From assembly GCA_900618795.1 (NCBI GenBank), contig UYJD01000013.1, positions 904,537-968,536 on the forward strand: 64,000 nt of DNA, given 5' to 3'. Made by a program: the position numbers and the translations under genes. Positions 10,666 through 23,100 of the stretch are shown piece by piece; position 1 is the stretch's first letter; every line of letters begins with the position of its first letter. This DNA is from Cyanodermella asteris (Eukaryota > Ascomycota > Lecanoromycetes > Ostropales > Stictidaceae). The notes under the pieces are model-generated. The model searched no databases. It saw only the letters and a program-made list of their open reading frames with translations, and was not told the origin of the DNA.

Positions 10666-12853
10666 TTATGTCGACCCATTCGTGCCATTCGTACCATTGC
10701 AACAACCATCCCCGTTCGTAGCGCCGTTCGTGGTTCCGTTCGTGGTCATCCCGCTGATCCTCACTTCGGTGGACCCAGGCTGGTGATGTCCCTCCGCAAC
10801 AAGCACGCTCTGGTTGAAGGCCTGAGTGCTCGGCGGCACATCGATGGCCGGGTTCTTCTCAAAGAAGTTCACCGGCTTCAACTCGACCTTCAAGACCTCG
10901 CACGGCATGACCGGGAAGTCCTCAATTCTCGGCACATGCTGAAGTCCGAACTGGACATATAGAACAATATCTTCGTCCACGATGTTCTCATCACGCGCCG
11001 CCCAGGACCTCACGCCGTGACCACCGCGGCTCTGGTTCGTGTATCGGCCCGCGGCGTACAGCTCGCCGTCGCGGTACTTGACTGCGTATATATTCTTGTC
11101 CGCGAACTCGGCACGGCGGTGATGAAAGGAAGATGAGTCGGCAAGCATCTTTTGGAAGGGCGGTGACATGACTTTGTAAGCGACCGGCTTGCCGTTGATG
11201 GGGTTCTTGGAGGCGGTGTTCTGGATCTTGAATACGCGGTTAGCGTCATAGTTGGCGTTGATGCCGGTCGACTTCTCGACGACGGTTTCCTTGCTGATGT
11301 AGCCGACACCGTGCGGGTTGAAGTCGTCGCGGGGCAGAGCCTCGCATTCGTCGTAGACGAAGCGGTTTGCATGTCCGTCGATCATCGGGTCGATACGCAG
11401 TGAGAAGATATGCTGGTGGTGAGCAGCCAGCACGCCCGAGTGCACGACCGTGCCCCATGGAACGGAGATGCCCTCGTCGATGGGCTGGGTGGAGAGGATA
11501 CCCGTGGCACGGACCTCGTACTCGACGGCACCGGCCTGGTTGAAGATGAAGGCCATGATGTATTCGTAGTTGGCGACTGTGATGATGCTCTGGATGACGA
11601 GTTCGCGGTTGCGGACGACTGCAGCGCGTCCAGTGCGGTAGTTGGTGTGCTTCCAGCCGATTCCTGCGTCCTGCTCGTGGACACAGACAACGTTAGGCAT
11701 CTCTATCGGTTTACCGTCAGAATCTGCAAGAAGCGAAGACATGTAGTGGATAGAGCCAAGACAGTCGCATCCGAGTTGGAGGTTGTTGGCCATGACGCCA
11801 GCTCCGACATCACCAAGATCGAAAGCAGACTTCTTGTGGAATGGGTGGCGAGGATCGGCGTATGGGATGCTCATGTCTGAAAGGGACAACCGATAGAAAA
11901 GCGGTCGGCCATCGTAACGAACATTGTGGATGACCATGCCTTCTCTACTGTTGAATGTGACCAAGAAAGACCACTTCTGCCAGGTGATCGTCTCGGCGCC
12001 GGCGGAGTGCTGCTGGACAGTGAAGCTGGAACCTTCGGGTTGAATGACATTCAACGACTTCAAGTCCTTTCTAAGATTCTGGTGCTCTGAGGTGTACTCG
12101 TTGGCGCCAAACACGGGTTGCTTGGTATACCCTTTAAGCTTGTGGTCCTTTCCGGTGGGCATCTCGTCGATTCTGATGACTTCCCACGTGTCTGTGCTGA
12201 CGACTGGAGAGATTGCAAGAGGGTGGGCATAGTGGTTTGAGTCGAGGTGGTCAGGGTGAGCTGGATCTCGAGTGTAGAGGAAGGTCTGGTACATGCGAGC
12301 CTCATCGTTGACACCGTCAGAGCCTAGTGATGTCAGTCAATCTGGCCGTGTTGCACTGCTTTTTGAACTCACCATAGATCCACGGATCACAGACGACAAC
12401 GGTCCCCTTTGGTAGATCCAGCTTGGCGATCTCGGCCTTGACCTTCGCATCGTTGAGAACAATCTCCTCCACCTTCATAATCTCTTCCCCGTCGCCAGGC
12501 CCATGCTGATCGGTGCCTAACCGTACGTTTCTCTCGACTTTGTTCTGTGTGAGGTTGATGACGGCTTCGTGGAACTTTGTGGTCTTGCGAATGTAGTACG
12601 CGGTAATAGCCTTTCTGTCAATAGGTTTGGCTGTTTCTCCCTTGGCCTCTGCCTCCAGCCATGATGACAGCTCAGCCTTGGGTGGTTCTTGGAGTGTCAG
12701 GTGTTTGTGGTGAAGTCCAATGTCAGCAGGATACTCGGCCTGCAGAAGCCTGGCGGCTTGTTCAATCTCTGCTGAGGTAAGTGGGAGAAGTGGATGTACA
12801 ACACTCCCCGCCTTGGAGGCGGGGACCTGAGTGGCGATGGCTGCCGGTGACAT
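10666..12853 (-). CDS. copper amine oxidase (topaquinone-containing primary amine oxidase)
   Basis: This enzyme oxidises primary amines to aldehydes with release of ammonia and hydrogen peroxide, letting fungi use amines as nitrogen sources. Two exons, 12853-12373 and 12323-10666, are joined by a GT-AG intron in phase 1 that rebuilds the WIYG-SDGVNDEARMYQ junction; total about 712 aa. The cofactor site reads TVANYEY, and the Tyr that becomes topaquinone is residue 413 (codon 11568-11566). The copper ligands are visible as the HQH of AAHHQHIFSLRIDP and the His of LQHVPRIEDFPVMP. The upstream catalytic segment (SAFDLGDVGAGV) and PLFYRLSLSDM fit the family. The protein ends in repeats of Thr-Asn-Gly with no peroxisomal SKL signal or secretion signal, so it is probably cytosolic. 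Start chosen at the first ATG; a TTG upstream is in frame but not a normal start. Confidence 0.95.
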
Positions 12854-13764
12854 GGTCGAAGACAAACCAAAATTGGGGTTACAGAGTCTATGCGATCATC
12901 AACAATAGTCACATATGCGACAGACAGGGAGACGACGTTGTTGCAACAGTGTAAAAGAGAGACGGGCAAAACACGAGATGTCGTTGGAAGAAGCTTAAGA
13001 AGTCGGCAGCGGGTGATTGAGTTATAGGTGATGGAGCGATGGTCGCATCATTGGTCCAAGGGTCAAGGCGACGGCAATCAGTCACTCAATCCAGACGCTC
13101 ATTCGACGGCTCCAGTCGATGCTTGGTGCTGGCGGGGAAAGATGATCCGTCGTGCAATCTATCGGGAAGTTCACTCGAGAGCGCCGCTAGTCCGCATTCG
13201 ACAGTTGCAGCCGAACGCCCGTTTGACCACCGACTTGTCCCATCTCTGCAAGCACCTCCAAGGTCGTCGCCTAACCGTTGCGACCCGCCAGTGTGTATAG
13301 GGAAATCCGGTCCCTAACTCTTCCTATCTTCCTTGATTCACCGCCGTTTTCGGCAGCCGTACGCGATCATCGCTATTGTGTGTCCACGGGCTCCACGGGC
13401 GTTGTGGGGAACATGATAGTGAAATGCACCACTCGAGATAAGATCAGATCCACTGGCACCTCATCACTCCTTGCCGGCTTTCCATCCGCAAGGGGAGGAA
13501 ACTTGATACGAGGTCTGAACATGATCAATTGTGGTTACTCGTCACAGAGCTTGTCTAGTGCTATTGGCGGCTGGTGAGTTGACTTGCTCGTCAGCGTCAA
13601 TTCGTAGGCAAGACTTTTTAAAGTAATCCTATGCCATGACAACCTCGCACAAATACAGGCACCGTCGCGATGCTCCCCGAGAAGGATGCTTTCCCCGTGA
13701 GCGTTATCGCAGCGAAGATTCACGCGGGTTTGCTTCGGATCGACCAGCCTCATGGCCAGATTAC
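12854..13764. other. upstream region of the amine oxidase gene
   Basis: About 0.9 kb between the 3' end of the NAD(P)HX epimerase gene and the start of the amine oxidase gene, both on the minus strand. The overlapping short + frames at 13028-13577 have no protein-like features. Regulatory sites were not resolved. Confidence 0.4.
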
Positions 13765-14502
13765 TTAGAGCTTCTCACCTTGTCCCTCCACAGGAACCTC
13801 AACAACTTGATCGTCACCGTGATATGGCGGCTGATCTAGCCCATATTTGTCCGCCACGTCCTGTGGTAGGAAGCGGCCACCAACAAAGTGTCGCCCCTGA
13901 TACCACTTCACCAGGGGCTTGGGGGCCGTCAGACTGATCAACGTCGCGGGCACATATTCGTGCCCGACCTTCCCCTGCTCAGGCGGTCCCCGCTCGATAT
14001 TCCAGCTACTGGGTGCATCCACCGCTGTGATTGGTACCTTTGTCTGCTCCAGAGCCTTGATCACGGTGTCGAAAGGCGCCCTCACGTCCCCAGAGAAACT
14101 GAAACCAAAAATGGCGTCCACGACGTGATCTGATCTGCTTAGCGCTCCCTCAAAATCATCCGTGAACGGAAGGCCCAGCCGCTCAAGTTGGGTCGTCAGT
14201 CGCTTGTAAATGTCTTTCCCAGATTGCTTCGGATAATGAATTGTCGGCTTGTAGCCGAAGTGGTGAAGGTGTCGTGCCGCTACGAGGCCGTCGCCGCCGT
14301 TGTTCCCTGGCCCACAGGTGACGAGGATGCGAGGAGACGTACTGGGTGGGGCGACACGGTAGACGCATTGGGCGACGGAAAGGCCAGCGAGTTCCATTAG
14401 CTGGTCGATGGAGAAAGCTCCTGAGGACATGAGGTCCTCGTCAAGCTTGGCGGCATTGCTCGCGGACAGGGTGCGTAGAGCCATGGTGCATGCTCGAGCC
14501 AT
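13765..14502 (-). CDS. NAD(P)H-hydrate epimerase (YjeF N-domain)
   Basis: A single-exon 245-aa metabolite-repair enzyme. It epimerises damaged, hydrated NADH and NADPH so that a partner dehydratase can repair them. The YjeF_N Rossmann-like domain fills the protein: LDEDLMSSGAFSIDQLMELAG at the N-terminus, the glycine loop GPGNNGGDGLVAARHL near residue 65, the catalytic-region DAIFGFSFSGDVR, VDAPSSW, and LTAPKPLVKWY followed by HFVGGRFLP. There is no C-terminal carbohydrate-kinase (dehydratase) domain, so it is the stand-alone eukaryotic form. Start: the ATG at 14502 with a second ATG seven codons later; either is possible, and the first adds a short basic leader. Confidence 0.93.
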   Translation of the reverse strand: MARACTMALRTLSASNAAKLDEDLMSSGAFSIDQLMELAGLSVAQCVYRVAPPSTSPRILVTCGPGNNGGDGLVAARHLHHFGYKPTIHYPKQSGKDIYKRLTTQLERLGLPFTDDFEGALSRSDHVVDAIFGFSFSGDVRAPFDTVIKALEQTKVPITAVDAPSSWNIERGPPEQGKVGHEYVPATLISLTAPKPLVKWYQGRHFVGGRFLPQDVADKYGLDQPPYHGDDQVVEVPVEGQGEKL

Positions 14503-15963
14503 GTATGTGAAAGAGTACGTGGAGGACGGAATTTGAAGGGATGCAGCTGTGGCAAACTCAAGTAGGATCGAATGCAGGACGTTTCATGGAGACGTGTTGT
14601 ACCTTGTGAAAATCAGCACGTCGCACAGAGCTTAGGGAAATCATGAAATGGGGTCATTGGATAGCAGATATGGCACGAGACGCAAGGCAAGCGAAGAACA
14701 ACTCGACGCCGACATGGCGGGTGACATCATCTGGCTTTGGCATTGACGCCCGCCATGCAGGCTTATGATGTTATAAGAACGAAAGCGATCTTGCAAAGGG
14801 AAAGAGGCACGTGAGCTGCGAAGCTCTCAGCAAGGTTCGCTAGAGCATTTGCATTTATCTGAAGGTATTCAAGACTCGGGCAAGGCATAATGAACGCGTA
14901 AAGGGCCCAACTACCCATTCTTCAATGCCTCCCTGCACCAAGGCAAGAGGGAGGCTGAGCTGCTAGCACAGCCGAAGATGGTGGGGAACTGTCTACATGT
15001 ATGGCGCATGCAGGTACACCAAAGTGAAACGTGACGCAGACACCTTATCCGTTTGTTCGGCAGGGCTGGGACTGAAGGCGGCTACTTATGTGTCAAAAGT
15101 GGTATAAAGTACTGTGAACATCTACTTACGAACGGTGAGACCAGACTCTATGATACCTCAGCCCTTGGTACTGCAGCGCACTGGCAGCGGGGCGCCTGTA
15201 GCGATGCGCCATTTTCGGCACTCAGCCAACGAAACGGCGACTAAGCTCGTCAGTTTACCGCCCAAGGCGAACGAGATCGCCCTGAAGCGCGAGCAGCCAT
15301 TGCTCCCGCTGAGCTCTGGGCGTCCGGGCGTTTCAGACATCTGAGCAGATTCAAGTCGCCACTGCCGCCTGGCCATCCCGGACGTTGCCTCCTCAGCTAC
15401 TTATCCCAGTACCTACGTACCTATTTGCCGGCCACTCGTCCTCAGCTCAGCTGAGCTTGGCCATCGCACCTGCCGTGTCGTGACCATCTGAGCGCTTCAC
15501 GAACTCAAGTTGACTGAAACGTTCCTGCCTCGCCGGATTTGTGAACCGGCCTGGCACGTTCCCACGTGTCGCCATTGACCGTGAAAAGGATTTGCCGGAC
15601 TGCAGAATTCCATGCAAGTATCGCCACATTCAGTTGCCCTTGACAATCTCAATACGCAGTGCTCCAATTGAATTCTATTCAGACATTGCCATTCGGAAGT
15701 GCCTTCTGCACGCCGAGACACGCTCTCAGCCTGCAAAGTTGCAAAGGCATCGCTCACGGCTCGACTCAGTCACCGAACTCCTTTGTCCTGCCTCTTCGCT
15801 CGCCAACCCCCAGAAGTCGCTTCGAACCTCCTTCTCTTGATGCCTCTGCGCACCGTCGCTTTCAGGCTCCGAGGCAACACAGCTTCTGCGACCAAGGCAG
15901 TCCCATCTTTGCCCACGGATCCTTCTTCTCTCGCTTCCTCATTCAGACCCCCATAACGCTGCC
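14503..15963. other. divergent promoter region, NAD(P)HX epimerase and Msn5-type exportin
   Basis: About 1.46 kb between two divergently transcribed genes. Several overlapping frames occur in all phases between 15497 and 15967, none with protein character. The stretch from about 15690 to 15960 is C/T-rich and probably the 5' leader of the exportin gene. Confidence 0.4.
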
Positions 15964-18900
15964 ATGAACGGGACTGCCACCAACGGCGACTCTCGAGCCG
16001 CCGTCGCCGGAAATCAACCTGATCCTCAAATCATTCAAGCCTTGGAGGTCATCCACAATCCACGGTCGACGAATGAAATCAGACAGCAAGCTACTCAGTT
16101 TCTCGACACCGTTAAACAACATGACGAGGCGCCCTATCATGGCTTCCTGCTAGCCTCCGAAACCTCACACGATCCCGTCGTTCGCCATTTCGGCCTGTCT
16201 CTCATCGAAAGCGCAATCCGATATCGGTGGCATGACTACACACCCGAACAGAGTACCGCAGTGCGAGACTGGGTGCTGCAGCTGACTCGGGGCATCACCG
16301 CCACAGACCCGGGCTTCATACGGAACAAGCTTGCGCAGCTATGGGTCGAAGTTGCCAAGCGCTCTTGGATGCTCGACTGGCGGAACATGGATGAACTTTT
16401 GGTGAACATCTGGCAAGGCGGTCCCATAGAAAAGTTCTTTATCATGGAAGTGCTCGAGAACTTGATCGACAACTCTTTCGGCAAGGAGGATGCTGTCGGT
16501 GCGATCCGCGGCGATGATTTGAGCAACTACTGCCTCGACATTCTCACGCCCATAACGGTCTTCAAGGAATATTTTCCAAACCGAGATGATCTCGGCTGCC
16601 GATATGGCGAGGAAGGCTGGCTGTTAAGAGTCGTTGACTTTTTGAGCTGGTGTGTCGGACAGGACCCGAAGGATCAGGCCGTGACTGAGTGTGCAGTCAA
16701 AGCTACGACGATGCTTAAATCGTGTCTCGAATGGGTTCCCATCAAAGCGATAATTACAACAGGGACACCAGACAGGCTTTGCCAGGCTCTCATGAGCTCC
16801 AATGGCCCCTTGATACTGGAAGCCCTGCAGTGTTTGTTTCTGCTGCTCAGTAGGCGACCCAAATTCTCACAACCCGACGCGATTGACATTGTGCATCCCA
16901 TGCTTAGTGTGGAGACCATTGACATTCTTCGAAAGGTATACGAGTGGTCTTCGGTCGATCCAAATGACATGGACGAAGAACGCTACCTCATATGCAAGAA
17001 GCTTACGCCTCTTCTCTTCCAGTTGGGCTGCTTCGTTGAAGAGCATCCCAGGTGGTTCTTCGACCATGTGCCAATGGACCCCTTCTTCGGTCTCTTGCTG
17101 GACACCGTACAAAGCCAGAGTCTACACGTATCGATACCCATCCTCCATCTTTGGGCAACGATGATGGGCTCACGAGAGGTCCGCGAATCTTCCGAAGTTC
17201 TGAACCGCGTCCGTCAGCTTCTCGACATATGCAGTCAGCGCTTAGTTCGATACGAAGACCTTCCCCCCGATTCAAACGTGCCTGCGCTCATCTTTCTCGA
17301 AGAAGATGTCGAAACGCCCCCAGAACGCCATCAGTTCTTGGGCAACTATGCCCGTTTTGCAAAAGAAACAGTCGACGGCGTGGTCCAGCAACAGCCCGCC
17401 GAGGCCTTGGGGTATATTCTGCGTCAGACAGACGACCTCCTCGCACATCTTTACGATAATGAACCGGCTTTTGATCCCCAAGATTGCACTCGACACCCGT
17501 CAGCGCCTGCAATTCGTCTGGATGCCCAAGCAGCCGTCATCGAAGCCGCGGTCTTCGGCTACGCCAAGTGGAGGAGCGAGCAGCGAGCGATTCATTCCTC
17601 TCGGTTAGATGAGGTCGCCGAACGTCAGGCGAAAATCGATAATCTGCTCGAGGACTGGGTCATGGCCAGCATGCGAAAGAACTTCGAAGACCCAGCCGTT
17701 CAACAACGATTTGTGACAATCTTCATCTCCTGTGCTGTTGGCCCCTTGCGCAAGTCCGCACGTGTGGTCACGGAAACTTTCCAATACATTATGCGGACCA
17801 AGCTGGAGCTCCACGAGAGGATTGAACCGCCTCTTGAATCCGCCGACTTTGATGCGCAACGTGACGAGCTGCAAAAGTTTTGCAGTCATCAGCTACAACG
17901 ACTTGCCATCAAAAGTCATGACTTTCTCGCAGCGCAATACGACGCAATAGAGGCAGAATCAGAAAACCTGATATCAAAAATGTCTTTCATTGACTCCGAC
18001 CGCGAACGAGTGCTTTCCGTGCCTTTTATCATACTCCAGCGCGCTACCAGCCTACCAGAGGAACAACGCCGGACCAAACTCACGACGTTCGTACAGTCAC
18101 GATTAGGGGCTTGGTCCGACGCAAAGCTTTCGCACAGCCTGCAAAACTTTGATATGTTCTGTCAGCTGATTGGGGTCGACGGTTTCCAAGAACAATTCCT
18201 GTCTCGACGCGCCGCTCATGTTGCCGACTGGAGCACGCAGATCTTGACTGAAGATGGCGAATCTTACAGGCTGGGGGTTGAGCACGGCAAGAGTGTCATA
18301 CCAATAGGCATTACACGCACTATACTCGGTGCCAGTGTCGACAGAGCCGATGGCGCGTCCTTGGACGTTGCCAAGGCCATATGGGCTCCGCACGTACCTG
18401 TCATCGTTCCCCAGATCGTCACCTTGATCAAACTATCGATCCAATTTTCTGCTCCTTCGACGTGGCGTGAATCATCCACCGAGATCCAGGATCTGGTCCG
18501 ACGCATAATGAAAGACAGATTTTGGCAAGTTGGTATATCGACAGGCACGCGGGAGGAGTTCTACAACAGAGTCACATCTACAAAGAAGTCTCTCGAGGGT
18601 CTTGCGTCAGCGATTCGAGGTTGCATCCGCGAGGTTCGGGAGACTTCGTTCAAGATACTGGCGCTGATGACCTATCTCGATGATCTGTTGTACTCATTGG
18701 ATGGGCTTGCCGAGGCATTGTGCGAGGCCATGTTTTCGCATCCCATGGCTCTGTCAACGCATCAAACAGTGGTTCTGCTTGAGTCAGCACGCGCTCTCAT
18801 TGAACAATGTCCAGAAAGACGGGCCAGCACGTTCCTTCCAAAGTTCATGATCCACCTGTTTGACTACTTGGACGAGAAGATCAGCCGCGAATGGAGTCTG

Positions 18901-19737
18901 ATCGAGCAGAGGAAAGCAGCTGCATCCGAGGACGACGATTTGACTGAAGAAATGAAAGAGGAAAGCATCCTTCGTAATCTGACATTCACGGCCGTCATGT
19001 TCGTCAATCGACTCTTCGATTCCGACCCCGGCCGTCACGCTCCCAAAAGGGTTGAACCGGGTCAGGAACCGATCGTGGGACCGCGGCGCTTTGATCTGTT
19101 CATCATTGAGAACCCTGCCATTTTCAAGTCGCTAATCACATTCTGCACACATGTTCTTGGAATGCATGATTCGCGCAGCTGCACCTATATCATCCGGGTC
19201 CTTCGGTCACTCATTCCCTATTTTTCCAACACCGAAATGGCTGTTGTCGGAGGCGGCAATCGCTTACCTGAACTGGATCCGCAGACATGCAGTGACATCC
19301 GCGAATTCATTTCGGACGAGGTCCTCAAGGGGTGCATCACTTCGCTTCACGATCCATACTTCGTCGACATTCAGCCCGATCTCGCCGGCCTCATTGCCAG
19401 TATCATCGTTCACTATGCACGTTTGTCCCAGACACCGCGCAGCATCTTCCTCAGCTTGCCTGCCATGACTGAAGAGAAGGTCGATACTGCATTTGCGTCA
19501 ATGACTGGCGAGAGCAAGCGCCACAGGAACACGATCTTGAAGCTGTTGGCCGGCCTTCGCGGCGTCAGTATTGCGGAGCAGGGAAAGATTCTGCAGCAAG
19601 GACAGCGTGAACGCCGAAAGGATCCGACGTTGAGCAAGTATGCAGAGACCATGGTGGCAACCAAAGGAGTAACGGGCCAGGGAGCAGAGGACGAGGGAGC
19701 ATTACAAGCGATCGCTGGCATGTTTGAAGGCGCTTAG
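15964..19737 (+). CDS. karyopherin of the Exportin-5/Msn5 family
   Basis: An uninterrupted 1257-aa frame. Members carry phosphorylated proteins and, in some lineages, RNA out of the nucleus with Ran-GTP. The N-terminal 150 residues fit the importin-beta N-terminal/Xpo1 region: a helical repeat around NEIRQQATQFLDTVKQ, VVRHFGLSLIESAIRYRW, then FIRNKLAQLWVEVAKRSW. The rest is leucine-rich alpha-solenoid (HEAT-like) with no transmembrane or catalytic motif, ending in a charged segment with RRKDPTLSKYAE. The length matches fungal Msn5 proteins (about 1200-1250 aa). The ATG at 15964 is the first in frame after a C/T-rich leader. Assignment to the Exportin-5/Msn5 branch rests on the N-terminal pattern and length. 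Confidence 0.88.
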   Translation: MNGTATNGDSRAAVAGNQPDPQIIQALEVIHNPRSTNEIRQQATQFLDTVKQHDEAPYHGFLLASETSHDPVVRHFGLSLIESAIRYRWHDYTPEQSTAVRDWVLQLTRGITATDPGFIRNKLAQLWVEVAKRSWMLDWRNMDELLVNIWQGGPIEKFFIMEVLENLIDNSFGKEDAVGAIRGDDLSNYCLDILTPITVFKEYFPNRDDLGCRYGEEGWLLRVVDFLSWCVGQDPKDQAVTECAVKATTMLKSCLEWVPIKAIITTGTPDRLCQALMSSNGPLILEALQCLFLLLSRRPKFSQPDAIDIVHPMLSVETIDILRKVYEWSSVDPNDMDEERYLICKKLTPLLFQLGCFVEEHPRWFFDHVPMDPFFGLLLDTVQSQSLHVSIPILHLWATMMGSREVRESSEVLNRVRQLLDICSQRLVRYEDLPPDSNVPALIFLEEDVETPPERHQFLGNYARFAKETVDGVVQQQPAEALGYILRQTDDLLAHLYDNEPAFDPQDCTRHPSAPAIRLDAQAAVIEAAVFGYAKWRSEQRAIHSSRLDEVAERQAKIDNLLEDWVMASMRKNFEDPAVQQRFVTIFISCAVGPLRKSARVVTETFQYIMRTKLELHERIEPPLESADFDAQRDELQKFCSHQLQRLAIKSHDFLAAQYDAIEAESENLISKMSFIDSDRERVLSVPFIILQRATSLPEEQRRTKLTTFVQSRLGAWSDAKLSHSLQNFDMFCQLIGVDGFQEQFLSRRAAHVADWSTQILTEDGESYRLGVEHGKSVIPIGITRTILGASVDRADGASLDVAKAIWAPHVPVIVPQIVTLIKLSIQFSAPSTWRESSTEIQDLVRRIMKDRFWQVGISTGTREEFYNRVTSTKKSLEGLASAIRGCIREVRETSFKILALMTYLDDLLYSLDGLAEALCEAMFSHPMALSTHQTVVLLESARALIEQCPERRASTFLPKFMIHLFDYLDEKISREWSLIEQRKAAASEDDDLTEEMKEESILRNLTFTAVMFVNRLFDSDPGRHAPKRVEPGQEPIVGPRRFDLFIIENPAIFKSLITFCTHVLGMHDSRSCTYIIRVLRSLIPYFSNTEMAVVGGGNRLPELDPQTCSDIREFISDEVLKGCITSLHDPYFVDIQPDLAGLIASIIVHYARLSQTPRSIFLSLPAMTEEKVDTAFASMTGESKRHRNTILKLLAGLRGVSIAEQGKILQQGQRERRKDPTLSKYAETMVATKGVTGQGAEDEGALQAIAGMFEGA

Positions 19738-20168
19738 GGAGCTGCTGCCCTTTTTCCTTCCATCGAGAGCCGCTAGCAAGCTCCTGGATGAGCTGCTCAT
19801 AGACACAGAAGCCTACCAGAGCTTATGCATTTGGGTGTTGTCGTAAGCATAGTCGGTTGCGCTTAAGAAATGGTTGGATGACTGTGCAAAAGCAGCGAGA
19901 GAAGAGGTTTCACTCAATATCAGGATTCACGGTTGAATGCATGAATCATATTTGAACGCCCGTGTTTCGCCAATGGTTTCGAAATCTGCACGTCTTAAAC
20001 CTGAATTTAGCGAAAAGAGTATCATAGATCGGCTGTTTGTAGAGAGGATTTCGCGTGCAACCTGAACCATATACTCGTCATTGCATTGTCAAGGACATTG
20101 AATTGGTCTTCCACGGGGGTATCGCTTCCTCGCATCTAGTTTCGTCTCAGTACAGTTGGCCTCACTTT
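19738..20168. other. 3' intergenic region between convergent genes
   Basis: Tail-to-tail spacer between the exportin gene and the Prp24-type gene. No coding or RNA feature was recognised. Confidence 0.45.
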
Positions 20169-23100
20169 TCACTTCAAGAACATGGCCTTGAAATCCGCAT
20201 TGCTCTTCGGCTTCGCATCCTCGTCGTGAGAGCCAGCCCCGTCACCATTCGCTGACGCAGCGCCCTCGTCCCCCGTCTTCTTCTCGGCCTGAACCCCACC
20301 GCCACCATCCCCGTTGCCGGCCCTGGGCCCTCCGAGCGCTGCTCCGCCTCTTTTAACACCCAGTCCTCCTCTCCTGCCCACCTGTTGCCCCGGCCGTCTC
20401 ACAACGCCAGAGCCAGCTCCAAAGTGTGACTTGGTCTCAGTTCCAGCCCTCTTGCCAGACTTGTCCTTTGCCAAGGCCTTATCCTTCCCGCCATCGGCAC
20501 TGCGGTCCTTCTTCTCCGCCTTCGCATCAAGCAGGTCCGCAACGGTTCCGGTGCGAATCCTGCGGCCAGGCACAATTTCCGTGCTTTCGAGAGCCAAGCT
20601 GGCTTTACCTGCAGAAGCGACATCGGCGAATTCAACTATCGCGCCACCGTGATCTGGTCGCAGGATGATCTTGGTAAGCTGACCGTGAGGCTCGGTGATG
20701 GCACGGATGCGGGCGTCGTTGACCGTGTCCGGGACGCCGAGGAGGGCAATGGTGCGGGCGGCAATCTCTTCGCGGGAGAGCTTATTTCCTTGATCCTGCG
20801 TGGTGCCAGCAGTTGAGCCATTCGTTACGCTCGGCGATGGTGAGGCGCTGACGCGATCGCGCACCACGGTCGTCGCGCTGCGTTTCACAGTCTTGCTTTC
20901 GGCGACACTGACCTCGAGTAGGCGAGACTTGAACTTGGTCTTATTGAGCTCGAGAGCTGCTTGTGCTTGGTCTCCAGTTGCGAAGACAACAAATGCAAAG
21001 CCTTTGCTCTTGCCAGCCATGTTGCGGGGGATGCGCACGCTTTGTACCGTTCCGTATTTGGAAAAGACTTCCTTGACCTCGTCTTCGGTCGCACTCCAAT
21101 CGACATCTTTGGCGTAGAGCTCACGACCCTCCTCGAGTGCGCCGCTACGATTTTGCCTATGCGAAGGATCCGAGATTTTGGCAATCAGTTTCTGTTGAGT
21201 GTCGCCCTCTAAGATTGGTTTCCCATCAAGATCGGCGACGGCTGCGTGAGCTTGCTCGGAGGTTCTAAACTGTATGTAGCAAAATCGCCGATGTGTGTTG
21301 AACTTGAGACTGGGGAAACGAATGTCGACAATGTCGCCGTGCTTCTCGAACAGGCCGCGAATATAAGCTTCATCGGCAACTGCAGGATAGTTGGCACACC
21401 AGATCGTCAAGGCAGTCCCGACCGAGACCTCAATAGGTTGACCCTCGAAGTCCTTGCCGTTTCGCGTGAGAGCTGCCAGAACATCCTCGCCGTTCTCGAA
21501 CTCGATGGTCGCAGTGGAAGTTTGGCCATCGTCAGTGACATTGATGCTCTTTATGTCACCACAATCTCGGAAAAAGTTGCGGACGCGACGCCCATGTGTG
21601 TTCAAAGGAAGATTTCTGACCACAATGGTCGCATTCTCACGATCGCGCTTGACTTGTGACGGTGCCGGATCTTGCACACCGGTCATCTGGGTGTCTTCCT
21701 CTGGCGTCGGCTTTGACCTCTTGAAGGCGCTGTCGTAAGCTTCTTCGGCATCCTCTCGCTTGCGTTTCCCATTGAAGAATGCTGACTCGGACTCCTTGGC
21801 CAAAGCCTGCCCTTGCTGCTGCTGAAGAGCTTCTTGCTCACGCGCACGGCGCTTTTCGACCTCTTTTCTGGCTTTGCGGGCGGTGACGATGGCCGAAAGC
21901 TGACCGGCAGGATCTTCGTAATCTTCGGCGTGTCTCAGCAGATCGTCTATGAGCTTCTCGGGCCAATCTGTGGTCGGATTGTTGATGCCTTGTTTCAAGA
22001 CATCGCTGGCAGTCCTAGGCGTCGACGAATGGTTGGAGTCGCGGGGATGCTTGACCCAGATGAAGCGCTCCCACAAGAAATACCAGGCCCAAAATTCGTA
22101 GCTGCTGCCGCACCGAGGTATGAGCTTCTGCCAGAGAGACCGGGCTGTCTGTATGTGGGCGCCATCCCCAACCTGGGTGCAAAAGCGGATGTAGATTCTT
22201 TCGAGGCGATATTGAGAATCTCCTCGGTATTTATCCCCCTCGACTCGCTTACCGATGATTTCAGTCTCCTCCAAGGCGGACCTGATTCCCACTTCTGTGA
22301 CATCCAGCTCATCTTCGTCAACTTCGTCATGTTCGAACGCGCGTCGCCTGAGATAGCTGCACCAGTTTGTATTTATGATGATGTGGTCTTCGATGGGACT
22401 GGCATCCATCAGGCCCTTGCTGGATGCCCGATGCTTGATATCGCTCATTTCATCAAATGAAAGCCGTTCAAGCTCGCCGGCGCGAATGTAGTGGCCCCAC
22501 AATGTTCCTGACCAAGGACAATGAGATGTACCGCGGTCCATAGCAGGCAACATGTTCCGTGCTCGTGGGCCTTCCGGAAGCTCGTCTGCCAAGAAGAGAA
22601 AGAGATCTTCCCACAATGTTGTCACGTGGGGGAACCTCAGCAAAGCTCGTTGATATAGAGCCTTCGACAGGTCGAAGCTGAACTTCTTCTTTTTGCGGCT
22701 TTGACCGAGCTCGAACTCAAGGTATTCGGACACAACAGCCCATTCCAGTGCCTGGTCCTGTGCCTGTTGGGCCGATCGCCACTTCATCTCATGGACAGAT
22801 CGAGCCTCGTATTGTGCCTGCGCATGCTGCGTCTTGTGTTTGGTCCACATCATTGTTTCTTCGTATTTTTTCGGCTCGACAAAACTCGAGACAAACTGGG
22901 AGAATTGCTGGAAAGTCTGCTCCCACTTGTGGTGGGGGGTTCCAAGCCTTCTTTCGAAAAGATCCCTTGCCGATGCAACCCCCTGTGGCGATGGCGATTT
23001 TTCAAGATCTTTGAGGACAAGACCGAAGTACTTGTTCCAAACGACATGGCTGTTGTTGATGTTGTACATCGTGTCCTGGGTACCTCGCCGCCACACGTCC

